DNA from: UBA5069 sp963773745
GTDB taxonomy: Bacteria > Chloroflexota > Anaerolineae > Caldilineales > Caldilineaceae
NCBI GenBank assembly: GCA_963773745.1
Contig: CAVZCL010000001.1
Span: 1-64,000 of the forward strand
Length of the DNA: 64,000 nt
Reading direction: 5' to 3'
Shown: piece after piece, positions 38,872 to 47,778 of the stretch
Numbering within the stretch: the first letter of the stretch is position 1
How the letters are laid out: each line of letters starts with the position of its first letter
Notes under the pieces: generated by a model
What the model saw: the letters and a program-made list of their open reading frames with translations, nothing else
Database searches by the model: none
What the model was told of the DNA's origin: nothing
Translations under genes and position numbers: made by a program

Positions 38872-39765
38872 CTAATACTGAAGCACGTCGCGCCGCATAA
38901 TGCGGCGGAGAACAATGCTGGTCACCACGACCAGCAGCAGCATGAGCACGCCAATCGCAGTGGCATAGCCCAGTTGAAAGATGGGGTCGCGCTTGCCGAA
39001 GCCCATTACATAGAGGTAGACACCCATCGTGTAGAGATTTGAGTCGGTCGTTGGCCCCATGAAGGCGAAGGGGAACTCGAAGACCTTGATGGCGCTGATG
39101 CTCCAGAGCACCACCGCAATCGTCACCACATCCCACATCAGCGGCAAAGTAATGTTCCAGAACTGATGCCACATGTTTGCGCCTTCAATGCGCGCCGCCT
39201 CGTAATACTCCAGTGGAATCTTGTCCATGCCGGCCAAGAGCAGCACAACATAGAAACCCACCTCAATCCAGATAATTGCGGCCAGCATGGACCAGAACAC
39301 ATGGTCCGCGCTCATCCACAGGAAATTCGCGCCGGCATCCCAACCAATCACCTTGAAGAAGTTGGGCAGCACACCCGTCGTGGGACTGTAGATCGCAAAC
39401 GCCCACAGCGTGGTGAGGGCAATCACCGCGATCACCTGCGGCATGAAGATGAGCGCACGGAAGAATTTCTTGCCCTTGATTCCCGAGTTGAGCATGACGG
39501 CCAGCAGAAACGCGATGGTGAAGACGGCAATGCCACCCACGAACAGAATCCTTACAGTGTTCAGGAAACTCTGCCAGAAGACGGCGTCGGAGGTGAGCAG
39601 CCGCACATAGTTCTTGAAGCCAATGAAATCCATCGACTCCCCAAAGCCGGACCAGTCGAATGCACTGTAATAGAACGCCCACCCTGCCGGCACGAGAAAG
39701 AAGGTCAAATAGAGCAGCGCAGCCGGCAGCAAAAAGAAAAAGATTAAGCGCGGGTTTGTTTTCAT
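38872..39765 (-). CDS. sugar ABC transporter permease (MalF type)
   Basis: The 297-residue permease starts RLIFFFLLPAALLYLTFFLVP and has six helices with the EAA loop YEAARIEGANMWHQFWNITLP (key E, A, G). The ATG at 39765 gives the typical short cytoplasmic start. It pairs with the MalG-type gene downstream and the binding protein upstream. Confidence 0.93.
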   Translation of the reverse strand: MKTNPRLIFFFLLPAALLYLTFFLVPAGWAFYYSAFDWSGFGESMDFIGFKNYVRLLTSDAVFWQSFLNTVRILFVGGIAVFTIAFLLAVMLNSGIKGKKFFRALIFMPQVIAVIALTTLWAFAIYSPTTGVLPNFFKVIGWDAGANFLWMSADHVFWSMLAAIIWIEVGFYVVLLLAGMDKIPLEYYEAARIEGANMWHQFWNITLPLMWDVVTIAVVLWSISAIKVFEFPFAFMGPTTDSNLYTMGVYLYVMGFGKRDPIFQLGYATAIGVLMLLLVVVTSIVLRRIMRRDVLQY

Positions 39766-39905
39766 GGGGCCTGGCCTCTTCGATAGCATCCCGTCTGACA
39801 GGAGGCTACTGTGAGTGGTATCGTGCGGTGCCATCGGCGCGCATCAAACACGATGCGACGTGCACACGTGTGCGCTGAAAAACGCCATCCGCCACACAAG
39901 GCGGC

Positions 39906-39935
39906 AAAAGGGGCGGGGCCAAATGGCCCCGCCCC
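39906..39935 (-). terminator. hairpin after the sugar-binding protein gene
   Basis: GGGGCGGGGCC (39910-39920) pairs with 39925-39935 around AAAT and is followed by TTTT on the minus strand, 20 bases after the binding-protein stop. It probably lowers read-through into the permease genes, giving more binding protein than permease. Confidence 0.75.
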
Positions 39936-39954
39936 GCTGGTTCCCATCCGGCAA

Positions 39955-41310
39955 TTACTGGTTCGCCCAGAATGCGGCGGAGTCCGTGACCAGATTCTCT
40001 ACAAACTGCTCCGGCGTGATCTGACCAACAAACATGCTGTTGTTCGGATCGCGCAGAACCTTGGTCCAGTACTCGGCATTCGAGCCCTGGAGGCCGTCGC
40101 CTTCACCGAAGACTGCGGTCGCATTTTCAGCAGCGATCTGTGCTTCGGCAATGTTGGATGGCCATGTGACGCCCTTGCGCGTGACGCCGACGACACCGAC
40201 ATCCACCATCTTCTGCTGGCTCTCCTTGGAGACAATGAACTTCAGCAGGTCGGCGGCTTCCTGAGGATGCTCGCTGTCCTTGAGGATCATGAAGGAGAGG
40301 ATGAAGGCCATCAGGTCGGTGCTCTTGCCTACGCCGCCATCGACTTCAGGGAAGTTCAGCGCGCCCCAGTTGAAGTCGGGGCCGGTGGCGGAAAGCAGTT
40401 CTGTTGGCAGCCAGGAACCGACAAGCTCGGCAGCTGTCTCGCCGGCGGCGATTGTCTGCTGCGCCTGCGGCCACTTGTAGCCGGCGGAGACTTCAGGAAT
40501 GCAGCCACGGTCCCACAGTTCGCGCGACATCTGTGCTGCCTGCAGCACTGCGGGATCGTTCCACATCTCGCCTGTCTTGTCATTGGCGGCTTGCGTCAGC
40601 CAGCCAACGCCCTTGAGGCGCGCCATAAGATAGACGAAGTAGTTGCCGTTGTAGCCGGGCTCGGTTCCTTCAATCGCAAGGGCATTGAAACCTGCATCGT
40701 TGATCTTGTCGCAGGCATTCAGCAGATCATCCCAGGTGTTGACTTCGCCGACGCCGGCTTCCTCGAAGATGTCCTTGTTATAGAAGAACTGACCCGTGTT
40801 GTAGATGTAGGGCAGAAGGTAGGTCACCCCGTCCACATCAAACATGTTCAGCACGCCAGGCACGAAGACATCCTTAAGGGGAACGTCCTCATCGCTCGCC
40901 GGCGAATTGAGCAGATCGGTTAGGGGTAGCCCAAGACCAGCTGCAACCATGCCGCCGGCCACCTGGTCAGCGTCCTGGTCCATAATGTCAACGTTGGTGC
41001 CTGCGGCCAGTGCGTTGCGCAGCATCGTCTGATTCTGGCGGCCATTCCACGTAGGCTTGATTGTGACGCCTGGATTGGCTGCTTCGTACTCGTCGAAGAT
41101 CGCCTGGAGGGCCAGTGCCTGGTTCTCGCCCTCGTTCCACATGGACCAGAAGTTGAGCTCTACCGGCTCGCCACTGGCAGCGGGTGCGGCTGCGTCGGCG
41201 GGGGCGTCGGCGGCAGCAGGCGCTGCGGGTGCGGCTGAACCGCCACACGCACTCAGCACCAGCGCCAGCAGCGCCACGAGCATAAAGATGGAAATTCGCT
41301 TCGTCTGCAT
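39955..41310 (-). CDS. sugar-binding lipoprotein of an ABC importer (SBP family 1)
   Basis: The 451-residue exported protein has a signal peptide ending in the lipobox LVLSACGG, a linker rich in Ala/Pro/Asp, then the SBP_bac_1 fold (VELNFWSMWNEGENQAL, YIYNTGQFFYNKDIFEEAG, GETAAELVGSWLP). It binds an unknown carbohydrate and leads the permease, isomerase and cupin run. A consensus promoter lies about 280 bases upstream. Confidence 0.93.
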   Translation of the reverse strand: MQTKRISIFMLVALLALVLSACGGSAAPAAPAAADAPADAAAPAASGEPVELNFWSMWNEGENQALALQAIFDEYEAANPGVTIKPTWNGRQNQTMLRNALAAGTNVDIMDQDADQVAGGMVAAGLGLPLTDLLNSPASDEDVPLKDVFVPGVLNMFDVDGVTYLLPYIYNTGQFFYNKDIFEEAGVGEVNTWDDLLNACDKINDAGFNALAIEGTEPGYNGNYFVYLMARLKGVGWLTQAANDKTGEMWNDPAVLQAAQMSRELWDRGCIPEVSAGYKWPQAQQTIAAGETAAELVGSWLPTELLSATGPDFNWGALNFPEVDGGVGKSTDLMAFILSFMILKDSEHPQEAADLLKFIVSKESQQKMVDVGVVGVTRKGVTWPSNIAEAQIAAENATAVFGEGDGLQGSNAEYWTKVLRDPNNSMFVGQITPEQFVENLVTDSAAFWANQ

Positions 41311-41597
41311 TGCGACTATCTCCTTGGTTTAACGACAGAAAGGGTTGTCAGCAGAGACTCTGCTGTTGTACATCGTCGAAGTTGCCTGCGTTTCCTCCTT
41401 GGTTCGTGTTGCAGAGGGGATTCGATCAACCTGCTTGCGCATTCCAATTCCAGTGGCGTTCAGCGAGATGCGTAAGCGGGATGTGCGGATGTGTGCATAA
41501 GCGTTAGCGCCGGCGTCTGCAGCACGCAGCGAATACAATGCGGATTGCAGGAGCCTATAGCGCTGGCGATTATGCAGCTTTGTGGCGGGATAGCGCC
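41311..41597 (-). other. long leader of the sugar-binding protein gene
   Basis: About 280 bases between the inferred transcript start and the ATG of the binding protein. I see no small ORF or clear attenuator; a long untranslated leader or a second nearer promoter are both possible. Confidence 0.35.
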
Positions 41598-41626
41598 ATG
41601 GTAAACAAGCTTGTCCGGCCTGTCAA
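41598..41626 (-). promoter_or_regulatory. consensus promoter with palindrome in the spacer
   Basis: TTGACA (41621-41626), a 17-base spacer and TACCAT (41598-41603) on the minus strand. The spacer holds the 10-bp palindrome ACAAGCTTGT (41605-41614), a likely repressor site. The AAGCTT core also lies at the centre of the LacI-gene operator at 45104-45129. Confidence 0.7.
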
Positions 41627-41659
41627 GCGGCACCCACGTGCGCCGCATGGCTGCGACAC

Positions 41660-42700
41660 CTACTGCGCTTCATGCAGAATCAACCGCAGTGCATTGCTTC
41701 TGTAGACCTTCTCCAGCACGTCGTCGGGCAGATAGAGGCCGTAGATGCGCCAGCGGCCCTGGCGCGGCGTCGGCTCGGGGCCATACGGGAAGTACTCATC
41801 GTCCGTCTCCAGGAAGCGGTAGTAGATGCGATAATCTTCCACGCTCGCCGGCCTGTCGAGGCCAAACAGGATGCGATCGGCGTACTTGATGAAGAAGCGG
41901 CGCGCCGCATACGGCTGCCTGCCCAGCTCGCCAATCCGCTCGGAGATGTCGACGTTGAAGTTGGGGCAGCGATCCATCGTTGCGGAAATCCACTCCAAAT
42001 TCTCGGCATAGCAGCCGCAATGCGCGCCAATGAAGGTGGTTGCAGGGTTGCGTGCCATAACGTCTGCCATGTCATTGACAATCTGCAGGAAGGGCGGGAA
42101 GGGGGGTGACGGGAACTGCCAGTCGGGGTTGGCCTCCAACTCCTCCCAGCGCTCATTGCTGTTATCCAGCGGATCGAAAAATGCCACCGGATCGGCAATG
42201 TGGAGCGTCACCGGTACGTTCAGCTCGGCGGCCGTTTGCCACAGCGGCTCGAGGCGCGGGTCGCTAATGCGTACAAGCTCGCCCCTCTGATCCTTCACGA
42301 GCAATCCCAGTTGCTTCCAGACCTTGACCCCCTGCGCGCCGCGTGCCACCTGCGCACGCAGCCGCTCGGCCGCATACGCACCGAAGCCGTCGCCATATTC
42401 GGGCCACATCTCCCAGTTCACGCCGCCAAAGATGATGAAGCGCTCGGGCACCGCCTCCTTGAAGTGCTTGAGGTGCGCGTCCAGCACCTCCTCCGACCAC
42501 ATGCCGTCGAGATCGAGCAGATGGGTTACGCCGGCTTCGTCCAGCACATCGAGCAATTCGCTCACCGGACGCTGGTCCCAGCCGCCACCGAAGCCGGGCA
42601 AGAGATGGTTGTGTGCGTCAAATACGGGGAAACGGGGCTTGGTGATGGTCGTCTCTTTGGTTACGAGAGACGGCCTGGGCTGGAAATCGCGAAGTTCCAT
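41660..42700 (-). CDS. amidohydrolase family 2 (TIM-barrel) hydrolase
   Basis: The 346-residue cytoplasmic enzyme has the amidohydrolase metal site: FDAHNHLLPG near residue 29, His in VTLHIADP, His in IGAHCGCYAEN and Asp in FGLDRPAS. The family hydrolyses or decarboxylates cyclic or carboxylic substrates such as lactones. In a sugar cluster a sugar lactonase-like role is plausible but not shown. It follows the DUF5107 gene by 77 bases on the same strand. Confidence 0.85.
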   Translation of the reverse strand: MELRDFQPRPSLVTKETTITKPRFPVFDAHNHLLPGFGGGWDQRPVSELLDVLDEAGVTHLLDLDGMWSEEVLDAHLKHFKEAVPERFIIFGGVNWEMWPEYGDGFGAYAAERLRAQVARGAQGVKVWKQLGLLVKDQRGELVRISDPRLEPLWQTAAELNVPVTLHIADPVAFFDPLDNSNERWEELEANPDWQFPSPPFPPFLQIVNDMADVMARNPATTFIGAHCGCYAENLEWISATMDRCPNFNVDISERIGELGRQPYAARRFFIKYADRILFGLDRPASVEDYRIYYRFLETDDEYFPYGPEPTPRQGRWRIYGLYLPDDVLEKVYRSNALRLILHEAQ

Positions 42701-42777
42701 ATGTGGTGCTCCCTGCTGCGTGTAATCGCGGGACGTTTTGTCCCGCCGTAGACTCGACGATGCTGGACTGCGGCGGC

Positions 42778-44808
42778 CTACTCCTCAACAAACATGAGGA
42801 AATCGATGTTGGCCGGCAGCGGATACTTCTTGCGTACCTCCTTGCGCAGGCTCTCGTCAAGTGGCCTTCCGGTTGCGGCGGCCTCGCGCCGCATCCACAT
42901 CTCCACCCACAGGTCGCTCGTCTCCGTCTCGCCCTCCTGGATGACGGCGAATTCGCGCTGCAGCACTTCTTCCACGACATCCAGCTTGCCCAACTCGAGG
43001 GCAATGCGGCCGCGCAGCAGTTGAATGCGATCAACGTCGCGTATCGCCGCAGGAAGCTCGTCATAGAGCAACTGCCCCTCAGCGAACTTGCGCTGCGTCA
43101 CAAGCGCCTGCAGGCATTCGATCGCCAGCGCGGGGGCAGTTACGCCGTGGGCTACGGCCAGATCCCATGCCTGTTGATAGTAGTGCTGCACAAGCGCCTC
43201 GTCGCCGCTGCGTGCGGCCGCCACCGCCAGGTTGCGATAGGCCCAACTCGACGGCTCCAGCGCAATCGACGCCTGCCACGCCGAGACGGCGCCCTCCAAA
43301 TCTTCGGCTTCCATGCGCATGACGCCCTCGTGCAGCAGCGCAAACCAGCCCTTGCTCTCAGCCGCGGCCAGCCTTGGCAGCCATTCAGGTTGCACCAGCC
43401 ACTCGCCTGGCAGTTCGGCGGGATCCTGATCCCCAAAGCGCCCTTCGTTGAGCAGTGTGACCCAGCGAGACTGGTCGGGCCCCAGGGTGCTCTGCGGGAA
43501 GGCGAACGCGGCCGGCACGGGCAGCGCCGCGGGCTCGGTGGCGCGGCGCATGAGCTCCAGCGCGCCCCAGCCGGATGCAGCAAAGAGGATTTCATTGGGC
43601 GCGCGGTCGGCGCGGCTGCGTGCGTCATCCAGCAGCGCAGCAAGACGCGACGCCGGCATCTGCTCTTTGATGACACCATCCACCCACGCACATGCGCGTG
43701 CGTAGTCTTCGTCGTGCACACGCGCTGGATCACCCGAGAACCAGCCGAAGACCTGCACCCAATCCTTGCGCCCGTTGGCGGGCAGCACCAGACCATTGAC
43801 CTGTGCAGGCGTCATGCCGGACTGAATCTCGATATACGGATGGCCTGGGATGGAGAGGAAATCCTGCCAGTGGCGTCCGCCCGGGTGCATGCCCCAGCAG
43901 AACATCTTGCGATAGTTGACGGGCGGCGTGGATGCCTCAATCAGCCCCTTGCCGTCGCCGTCAAGCGCGGCTTCCCACGGCACGTCCACATTCTCGCACT
44001 GAAAGAAATACTCGCTTGCAAAGGTGAAGTTGGTCGAGTAGCTGGCGTCGCGCCCCTCGGTTGTGGGCAGATAGGGCATGGTGCCGTAGCCGTACGACTG
44101 TTCGGCCTGCGCGAAGTCGACGTAAATCACCTCCTGCACGGGTGCGAGCACGCGCACGTCCTCGCGTTCCGTCACAGCGGTATTGTTCCACCAGTAGACA
44201 GATGTGTCGGCATGGCTGGGGTTGATGACTCGACAGTACGTAATCAGGAAGGGGGAACCGGGCGGCAGCAGAAAATCAATCTGCCAGAAGAGCCCCTTGC
44301 AGCGGTCGAAGTCGTAAAGACGCAGCCCGGGCGAACCATCCGCACCGGTGATGCTGGCCGCGAATACGGGCGAGGCGGTCATGAGCGCATGGCCGTAGTG
44401 GCCCAGATTCCACTCAATGCCGCCGGAGAACCAGGCATTGCGCAATGCCAAATTGGCTGGCTGGAAGACGGGATTGCGCGCCAGTAGTTCGTACTGCTCG
44501 GGCTTGTACTCGAGCGAGATGAGCCTGCCGCCCAGCTCGGGCAGGAAGGTCGCCTTGAGCAGGTCGTTCTCCAGCACCACAGACTGGAAGGTGAGTTCCT
44601 GCCGCCTGCGTGTGTAGTTGTCCTGCATGGCATAAGGCAGCACACGGTAGCCCGTATCAAAGCCGGCCAGGTGGCGCTTTGTCTGCGGCACGGACTCTTG
44701 ATAATTGACCGTGCGGTTGTGGTTGGGGTTGCGGAAGACGGGCAGCGGGTTCTGAGGGCCCAACGGCGCGCCGGGGATCACCAACTCTTGCGCATAAACC
44801 TCAGTCAT
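42778..44808 (-). CDS. DUF5107 domain protein with TPR repeats
   Basis: The 676-residue protein has an N-terminal sugar-mutarotase-like DUF5107 domain (LPELGGRLISLEYKPEQYELL, GGIEWNLGHYGH, VYWWNNTAV, KMFCWGMHPGGRHWQDF; motifs cited in part) and a C-terminal helical part with TPR-like units (LHEGVMRMEAEDLEGAVSAW, YRNLAVAAARSGDEALVQHYY). No signal peptide is seen. Such proteins occur in glycan-utilisation clusters and probably bind or epimerise sugars. It heads a transcript from a near-perfect promoter 140 bases upstream. Confidence 0.8.
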   Translation of the reverse strand: MTEVYAQELVIPGAPLGPQNPLPVFRNPNHNRTVNYQESVPQTKRHLAGFDTGYRVLPYAMQDNYTRRRQELTFQSVVLENDLLKATFLPELGGRLISLEYKPEQYELLARNPVFQPANLALRNAWFSGGIEWNLGHYGHALMTASPVFAASITGADGSPGLRLYDFDRCKGLFWQIDFLLPPGSPFLITYCRVINPSHADTSVYWWNNTAVTEREDVRVLAPVQEVIYVDFAQAEQSYGYGTMPYLPTTEGRDASYSTNFTFASEYFFQCENVDVPWEAALDGDGKGLIEASTPPVNYRKMFCWGMHPGGRHWQDFLSIPGHPYIEIQSGMTPAQVNGLVLPANGRKDWVQVFGWFSGDPARVHDEDYARACAWVDGVIKEQMPASRLAALLDDARSRADRAPNEILFAASGWGALELMRRATEPAALPVPAAFAFPQSTLGPDQSRWVTLLNEGRFGDQDPAELPGEWLVQPEWLPRLAAAESKGWFALLHEGVMRMEAEDLEGAVSAWQASIALEPSSWAYRNLAVAAARSGDEALVQHYYQQAWDLAVAHGVTAPALAIECLQALVTQRKFAEGQLLYDELPAAIRDVDRIQLLRGRIALELGKLDVVEEVLQREFAVIQEGETETSDLWVEMWMRREAAATGRPLDESLRKEVRKKYPLPANIDFLMFVEE

Positions 44809-44954
44809 TCAATCCCCCGAGCTTGGCAATTGTCGACCAGTGGTGGCTGATTCTATATGGCTGACGTGCGAATGGGGTGGCGGCGTGAGGGATTTGTTGC
44901 GGAATCTGCACCTTTTGCGTCACAGAGCACGCACAATCAATCACATCCAATCAC

Positions 44955-44983
44955 AGTATAGTGAAATTGTGACGGAATGTCAA
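44955..44983 (-). promoter_or_regulatory. consensus sigma-70-type promoter for the DUF5107 gene
   Basis: TTGACA (44978-44983), a 17-base spacer and TATACT (44955-44960) on the minus strand. Downstream of it the motif CAATCA occurs three times within 25 bases, which may be a regulator site. Confidence 0.82.
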
Positions 44984-45067
44984 CCACTTTTTTGTTGCGC
45001 GTGACATGGGCCGACGAAGCAAGACGGCCCAAGTGCTCCGGCGAGCTGCGAAGCCGCAAATTCCCTA

Positions 45068-45129
45068 TTGACGCGCACCCCGCTTTATGCTACCCTGCGT
45101 ACATTACACGTGTAAGCTTGTACGTGTAA
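45068..45129 (+). promoter_or_regulatory. promoter and operator of the LacI-type gene
   Basis: TTGACG (45068-45073) and TACCCT (45091-45096) are 17 bases apart. At the expected transcript start lies a 12-bp perfect palindrome TTACACGTGTAA (45104-45115), nested in a 26-bp inverted repeat (45104-45129, 11 of 13 pairs) centred on AAGCTT. The position fits self-repression by the LacI protein encoded 33 bases downstream. Confidence 0.75.
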
Positions 45130-45161
45130 ACCACTTCCCCTTTCCAATCCAATCGATCACT

Positions 45162-46226
45162 ATGGCCAAGCGTGCTGAGATCCAGCCCAATCGACGGCCC
45201 ATACAAAGCGATGTTGCGCGCGCCGCAGGCGTCTCGCGCGGCACCGTCTCCTACGTGGTCAACGGCATCACTGGCGGCAATGTCTCCATCTCCGAAGAGA
45301 CGCGCGCACGTGTCTGGCGCGCCGTTGAGGAGCTGGGCTACGTGCCCGACGCCGGCGCACGTGCCCTGCGCTCGGGCGCAACACACACCATTGGCCTCAT
45401 CATTCCCGACCTGCGCAACCCCCACTTCTGGGAAAATGCCGAGGGTGTCGAGCAGGCGGCGCGGAGCGCAGGCTACCGCATCCTGCTCTCGAGTATGGAC
45501 CTGAACGCCCGCCACGGTGAGGAGGTCTTTTTGGATCTAATGGGGCGGCGCATAGACGCCATAATTCTCAGCGGTTCACTCGTTGACCAATCTATCAAGG
45601 TGCAGCAGGGTGTGTCACGCAGCCTCAAGCGCGGCATGTGCATCGTCGAAATTCATGACCGCCTGCCGCATAACGGCGTGGATGGCGTCGTCTCGGACTA
45701 CGGCGCTGTGGCCTCTGAAGCGATGGCCCACCTGCTGGAACTGGGCCACCGCCGCATTGGCCTCATTTATGGCGTGGCCGACGCCGTACTTGCGCAGGAC
45801 CGGCTCCTGCCCTATCGCGAGGCGTTGGCGCAAGCGGGCGTTGACGTGGATCCGGCGCTGATAATTGAATGCGGGCCCACGCTTGAGGACGGATATGCGG
45901 CGGCGCGCCGGTTGCTGGCGCTGCCTCATCGCCCAACGGCCATCTTTGCCATTAATGATTTGCTCGCGCTGGCCGCCCTGCGCGCTGCCGGTGACTGCAA
46001 CCTGCGCGTGCCCGACGATTTTTCGCTTGTAGGCTTTGACGACATTCTCGAGGCGCGCTTTCTTGTGCCGCGGCTGACCACCGCATCCAAAGATGCGGTG
46101 CGGTTGGGGCGCGAGGCTGTGCAGCTGGTGCTCAGGCGCCTGCAGGAGCCATCGCTGCCAAGGCAAATTGTTCATGTGCCGGCGCTCTTTATCGTGCGCG
46201 ATTCCACAGCACCCGTACCGGTATAA
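45162..46226 (+). CDS. LacI family transcriptional regulator
   Basis: The 354-residue repressor has the N-terminal LacI helix-turn-helix and hinge (QSDVARAAGVSRGTVSYVVNG, key AAGVSRGTVS; then YVPDAGARALRSG) and a periplasmic-binding-protein-like effector domain (TIGLIIPDLRNPHFWENAEG, AIFAINDLLALAALRA, VGFDDILEARFL). I use the ATG at 45162; an upstream frame to 45087 crosses the operator. It is followed by binding protein, permeases and rhamnosidase on the same strand, so the effector is probably rhamnose or a related sugar. Confidence 0.93.
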   Translation: MAKRAEIQPNRRPIQSDVARAAGVSRGTVSYVVNGITGGNVSISEETRARVWRAVEELGYVPDAGARALRSGATHTIGLIIPDLRNPHFWENAEGVEQAARSAGYRILLSSMDLNARHGEEVFLDLMGRRIDAIILSGSLVDQSIKVQQGVSRSLKRGMCIVEIHDRLPHNGVDGVVSDYGAVASEAMAHLLELGHRRIGLIYGVADAVLAQDRLLPYREALAQAGVDVDPALIIECGPTLEDGYAAARRLLALPHRPTAIFAINDLLALAALRAAGDCNLRVPDDFSLVGFDDILEARFLVPRLTTASKDAVRLGREAVQLVLRRLQEPSLPRQIVHVPALFIVRDSTAPVPV

Positions 46227-46321
46227 ACGCGAAAGTACGGAAGGAGGCCAATCAGGAGATTTTGCAGGACAAGGGTCTGTGCAATACCAATCTGCTGCAT
46301 CCATCTACTTTTGAGGAGACT

Positions 46322-47656
46322 ATGAAAACCAAGCATCTGTTCTATTCGCTCTTTGCCCTGCTGGTCGTCACCGGCTTGCTGGCGGGTTGCGCCGCCGTGC
46401 CTGCCGCCGCACCGGCCGCCTCCACCGGTGCAGACGTCGCGTCGGCTGACGCACCGGTGTCCCTCGTTTATCTGGTGGACGACAGCCCCCCCAGCCAGGC
46501 GCGTGCCAAGGCATTCGTCGACGCCTACATGGCGCAAAACCCGAACGTCACCATCACCATCGAGAGCCGACCCGGCGGCACTGAAGGTGATAATCTTATC
46601 AAGACACGCCTGGCCACGGGCGAGATGCCCGATGTTTTCTGGTACAACTCGGGCTCTCTCATGCAGGCGCTCAACCCGTCGGAGAGCCTTGTCGACCTTT
46701 CGGGTGAGCCCTTCATCGCCAATGTCGCCGAATCGTACCTGCCCACCGTGTCGCAGGGCGAGGCGATCTTTGGCGTACCCGGCGAGACGGCCATGGGCGG
46801 CGGCATCCTTTACAACAAAAAGGTGTACGCCGACCTGGGCCTGAGCGTGCCGCTGACGTGGGAGGAGTTCGCTGCCAACAATGAGGTGATCAAGGCCGCC
46901 GGCATCGCCCCCGTAATCGCCACCTATGGCGACTCCTGGACGTCACAGCTTTTCGTACTCGCCGACTACTACAATGTTGCACAGGCCGTGCCCACCTTCA
47001 CCGCCGACTTCACGGCCAACCAGGCCAAGTACGCCACAACCCCCGCCGCGCTGGAGGGCTTCAAGCACCTGCAGGAAGGGTACGAAAAGGGGTGGTGGCA
47101 GCAGGACTTCGCAACCGCAAAGTTTGACCAGGGGTTGCAGCTACTGGCCGAGGGCAAGGGCGCACACTACCCCATGCTCACCTTTGCGCTGACGACGCTT
47201 GCGGACAACTTCCCCGAGCAAATTGACGACATCGGCTTCTTCGCCCAGCCGGGCAACGACGCCGCGACGAACGGCGCCACCATCTGGATGCCCGCCGCCA
47301 CATACCTGCCCCAGACGACGCAGAACGCGGCAGCCGCCAAGGACTTCCTGGCCTTCATCGCCTCGACGGAGGGCGTAGATGCCCAGAACGCCGCTGTCGT
47401 TCCATCTGGTCCGTACGTGATCAAAGGCGCAACACTTCCCGATGATGTGATCTCCGCCGTGCGTGACGTCGCCACCTACATTGACAACGGCAACGCCGGG
47501 CCGGCGCTGGAGTTCCTCTCGCCCGTCAAGGGACCGTCGCTCGAGCAGATCACCGTTGCCGTGGGCACCGGCCAAATGACGGCTGAAGAGGGCGCAGCCG
47601 CCTACGACGCCGACGTCGAGAAGCAGGCGCAGCAGTTGGGCTTGCCGGGTTGGTAG
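46322..47656 (+). CDS. sugar-binding lipoprotein of an ABC importer (SBP family 1)
   Basis: The 444-residue exported protein has a signal peptide with the lipobox LLAGCAAV, a short Ala/Pro linker and the SBP_bac_1 fold (LVYLVDDSPPSQARAKAF, GEMPDVFWYNSGSLMQAL, FGVPGETAMGGGILYNKK). GAGGAG precedes the ATG at 46322. It leads the two permeases and the GH78 gene, so it probably binds a rhamnose-containing sugar or oligosaccharide. Confidence 0.93.
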   Translation: MKTKHLFYSLFALLVVTGLLAGCAAVPAAAPAASTGADVASADAPVSLVYLVDDSPPSQARAKAFVDAYMAQNPNVTITIESRPGGTEGDNLIKTRLATGEMPDVFWYNSGSLMQALNPSESLVDLSGEPFIANVAESYLPTVSQGEAIFGVPGETAMGGGILYNKKVYADLGLSVPLTWEEFAANNEVIKAAGIAPVIATYGDSWTSQLFVLADYYNVAQAVPTFTADFTANQAKYATTPAALEGFKHLQEGYEKGWWQQDFATAKFDQGLQLLAEGKGAHYPMLTFALTTLADNFPEQIDDIGFFAQPGNDAATNGATIWMPAATYLPQTTQNAAAAKDFLAFIASTEGVDAQNAAVVPSGPYVIKGATLPDDVISAVRDVATYIDNGNAGPALEFLSPVKGPSLEQITVAVGTGQMTAEEGAAAYDADVEKQAQQLGLPGW

Positions 47657-47686
47657 TCCGCGCGCAAATTGCGTATTGAAATCGCA

Positions 47687-47751
47687 TCGGGGGCCGGCGC
47701 AGTTCACCGGCCCCCGACCCCCGACTTCACCGGCCCCCGAGACTTCACCGG
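47687..47751 (+). promoter_or_regulatory. intercistronic hairpin and direct repeats
   Basis: TCGGGGGCCGG (47687-47697) pairs with 47707-47717. TTCACCGGCCCCCGA occurs at 47703-47717 and 47726-47740, with a partial third copy near 47744. Placed between binding protein and permease, the hairpin likely protects the upstream mRNA and reduces read-through. Confidence 0.6.
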
Positions 47752-47778
47752 CACTGCCGAGAATGTACACAGGTCCCC

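Noticed and set aside
41311..41597. Riboswitch in the long leader of the sugar-binding protein gene
   Set aside because: I found no conserved aptamer core or terminator/antiterminator pair; only a long leader can be stated.
47687..47751. Possible CRISPR-like array in the binding-protein/permease gap
   Set aside because: Only two full 15-base copies with short uneven spacing and no cas genes; an intercistronic hairpin explains it.
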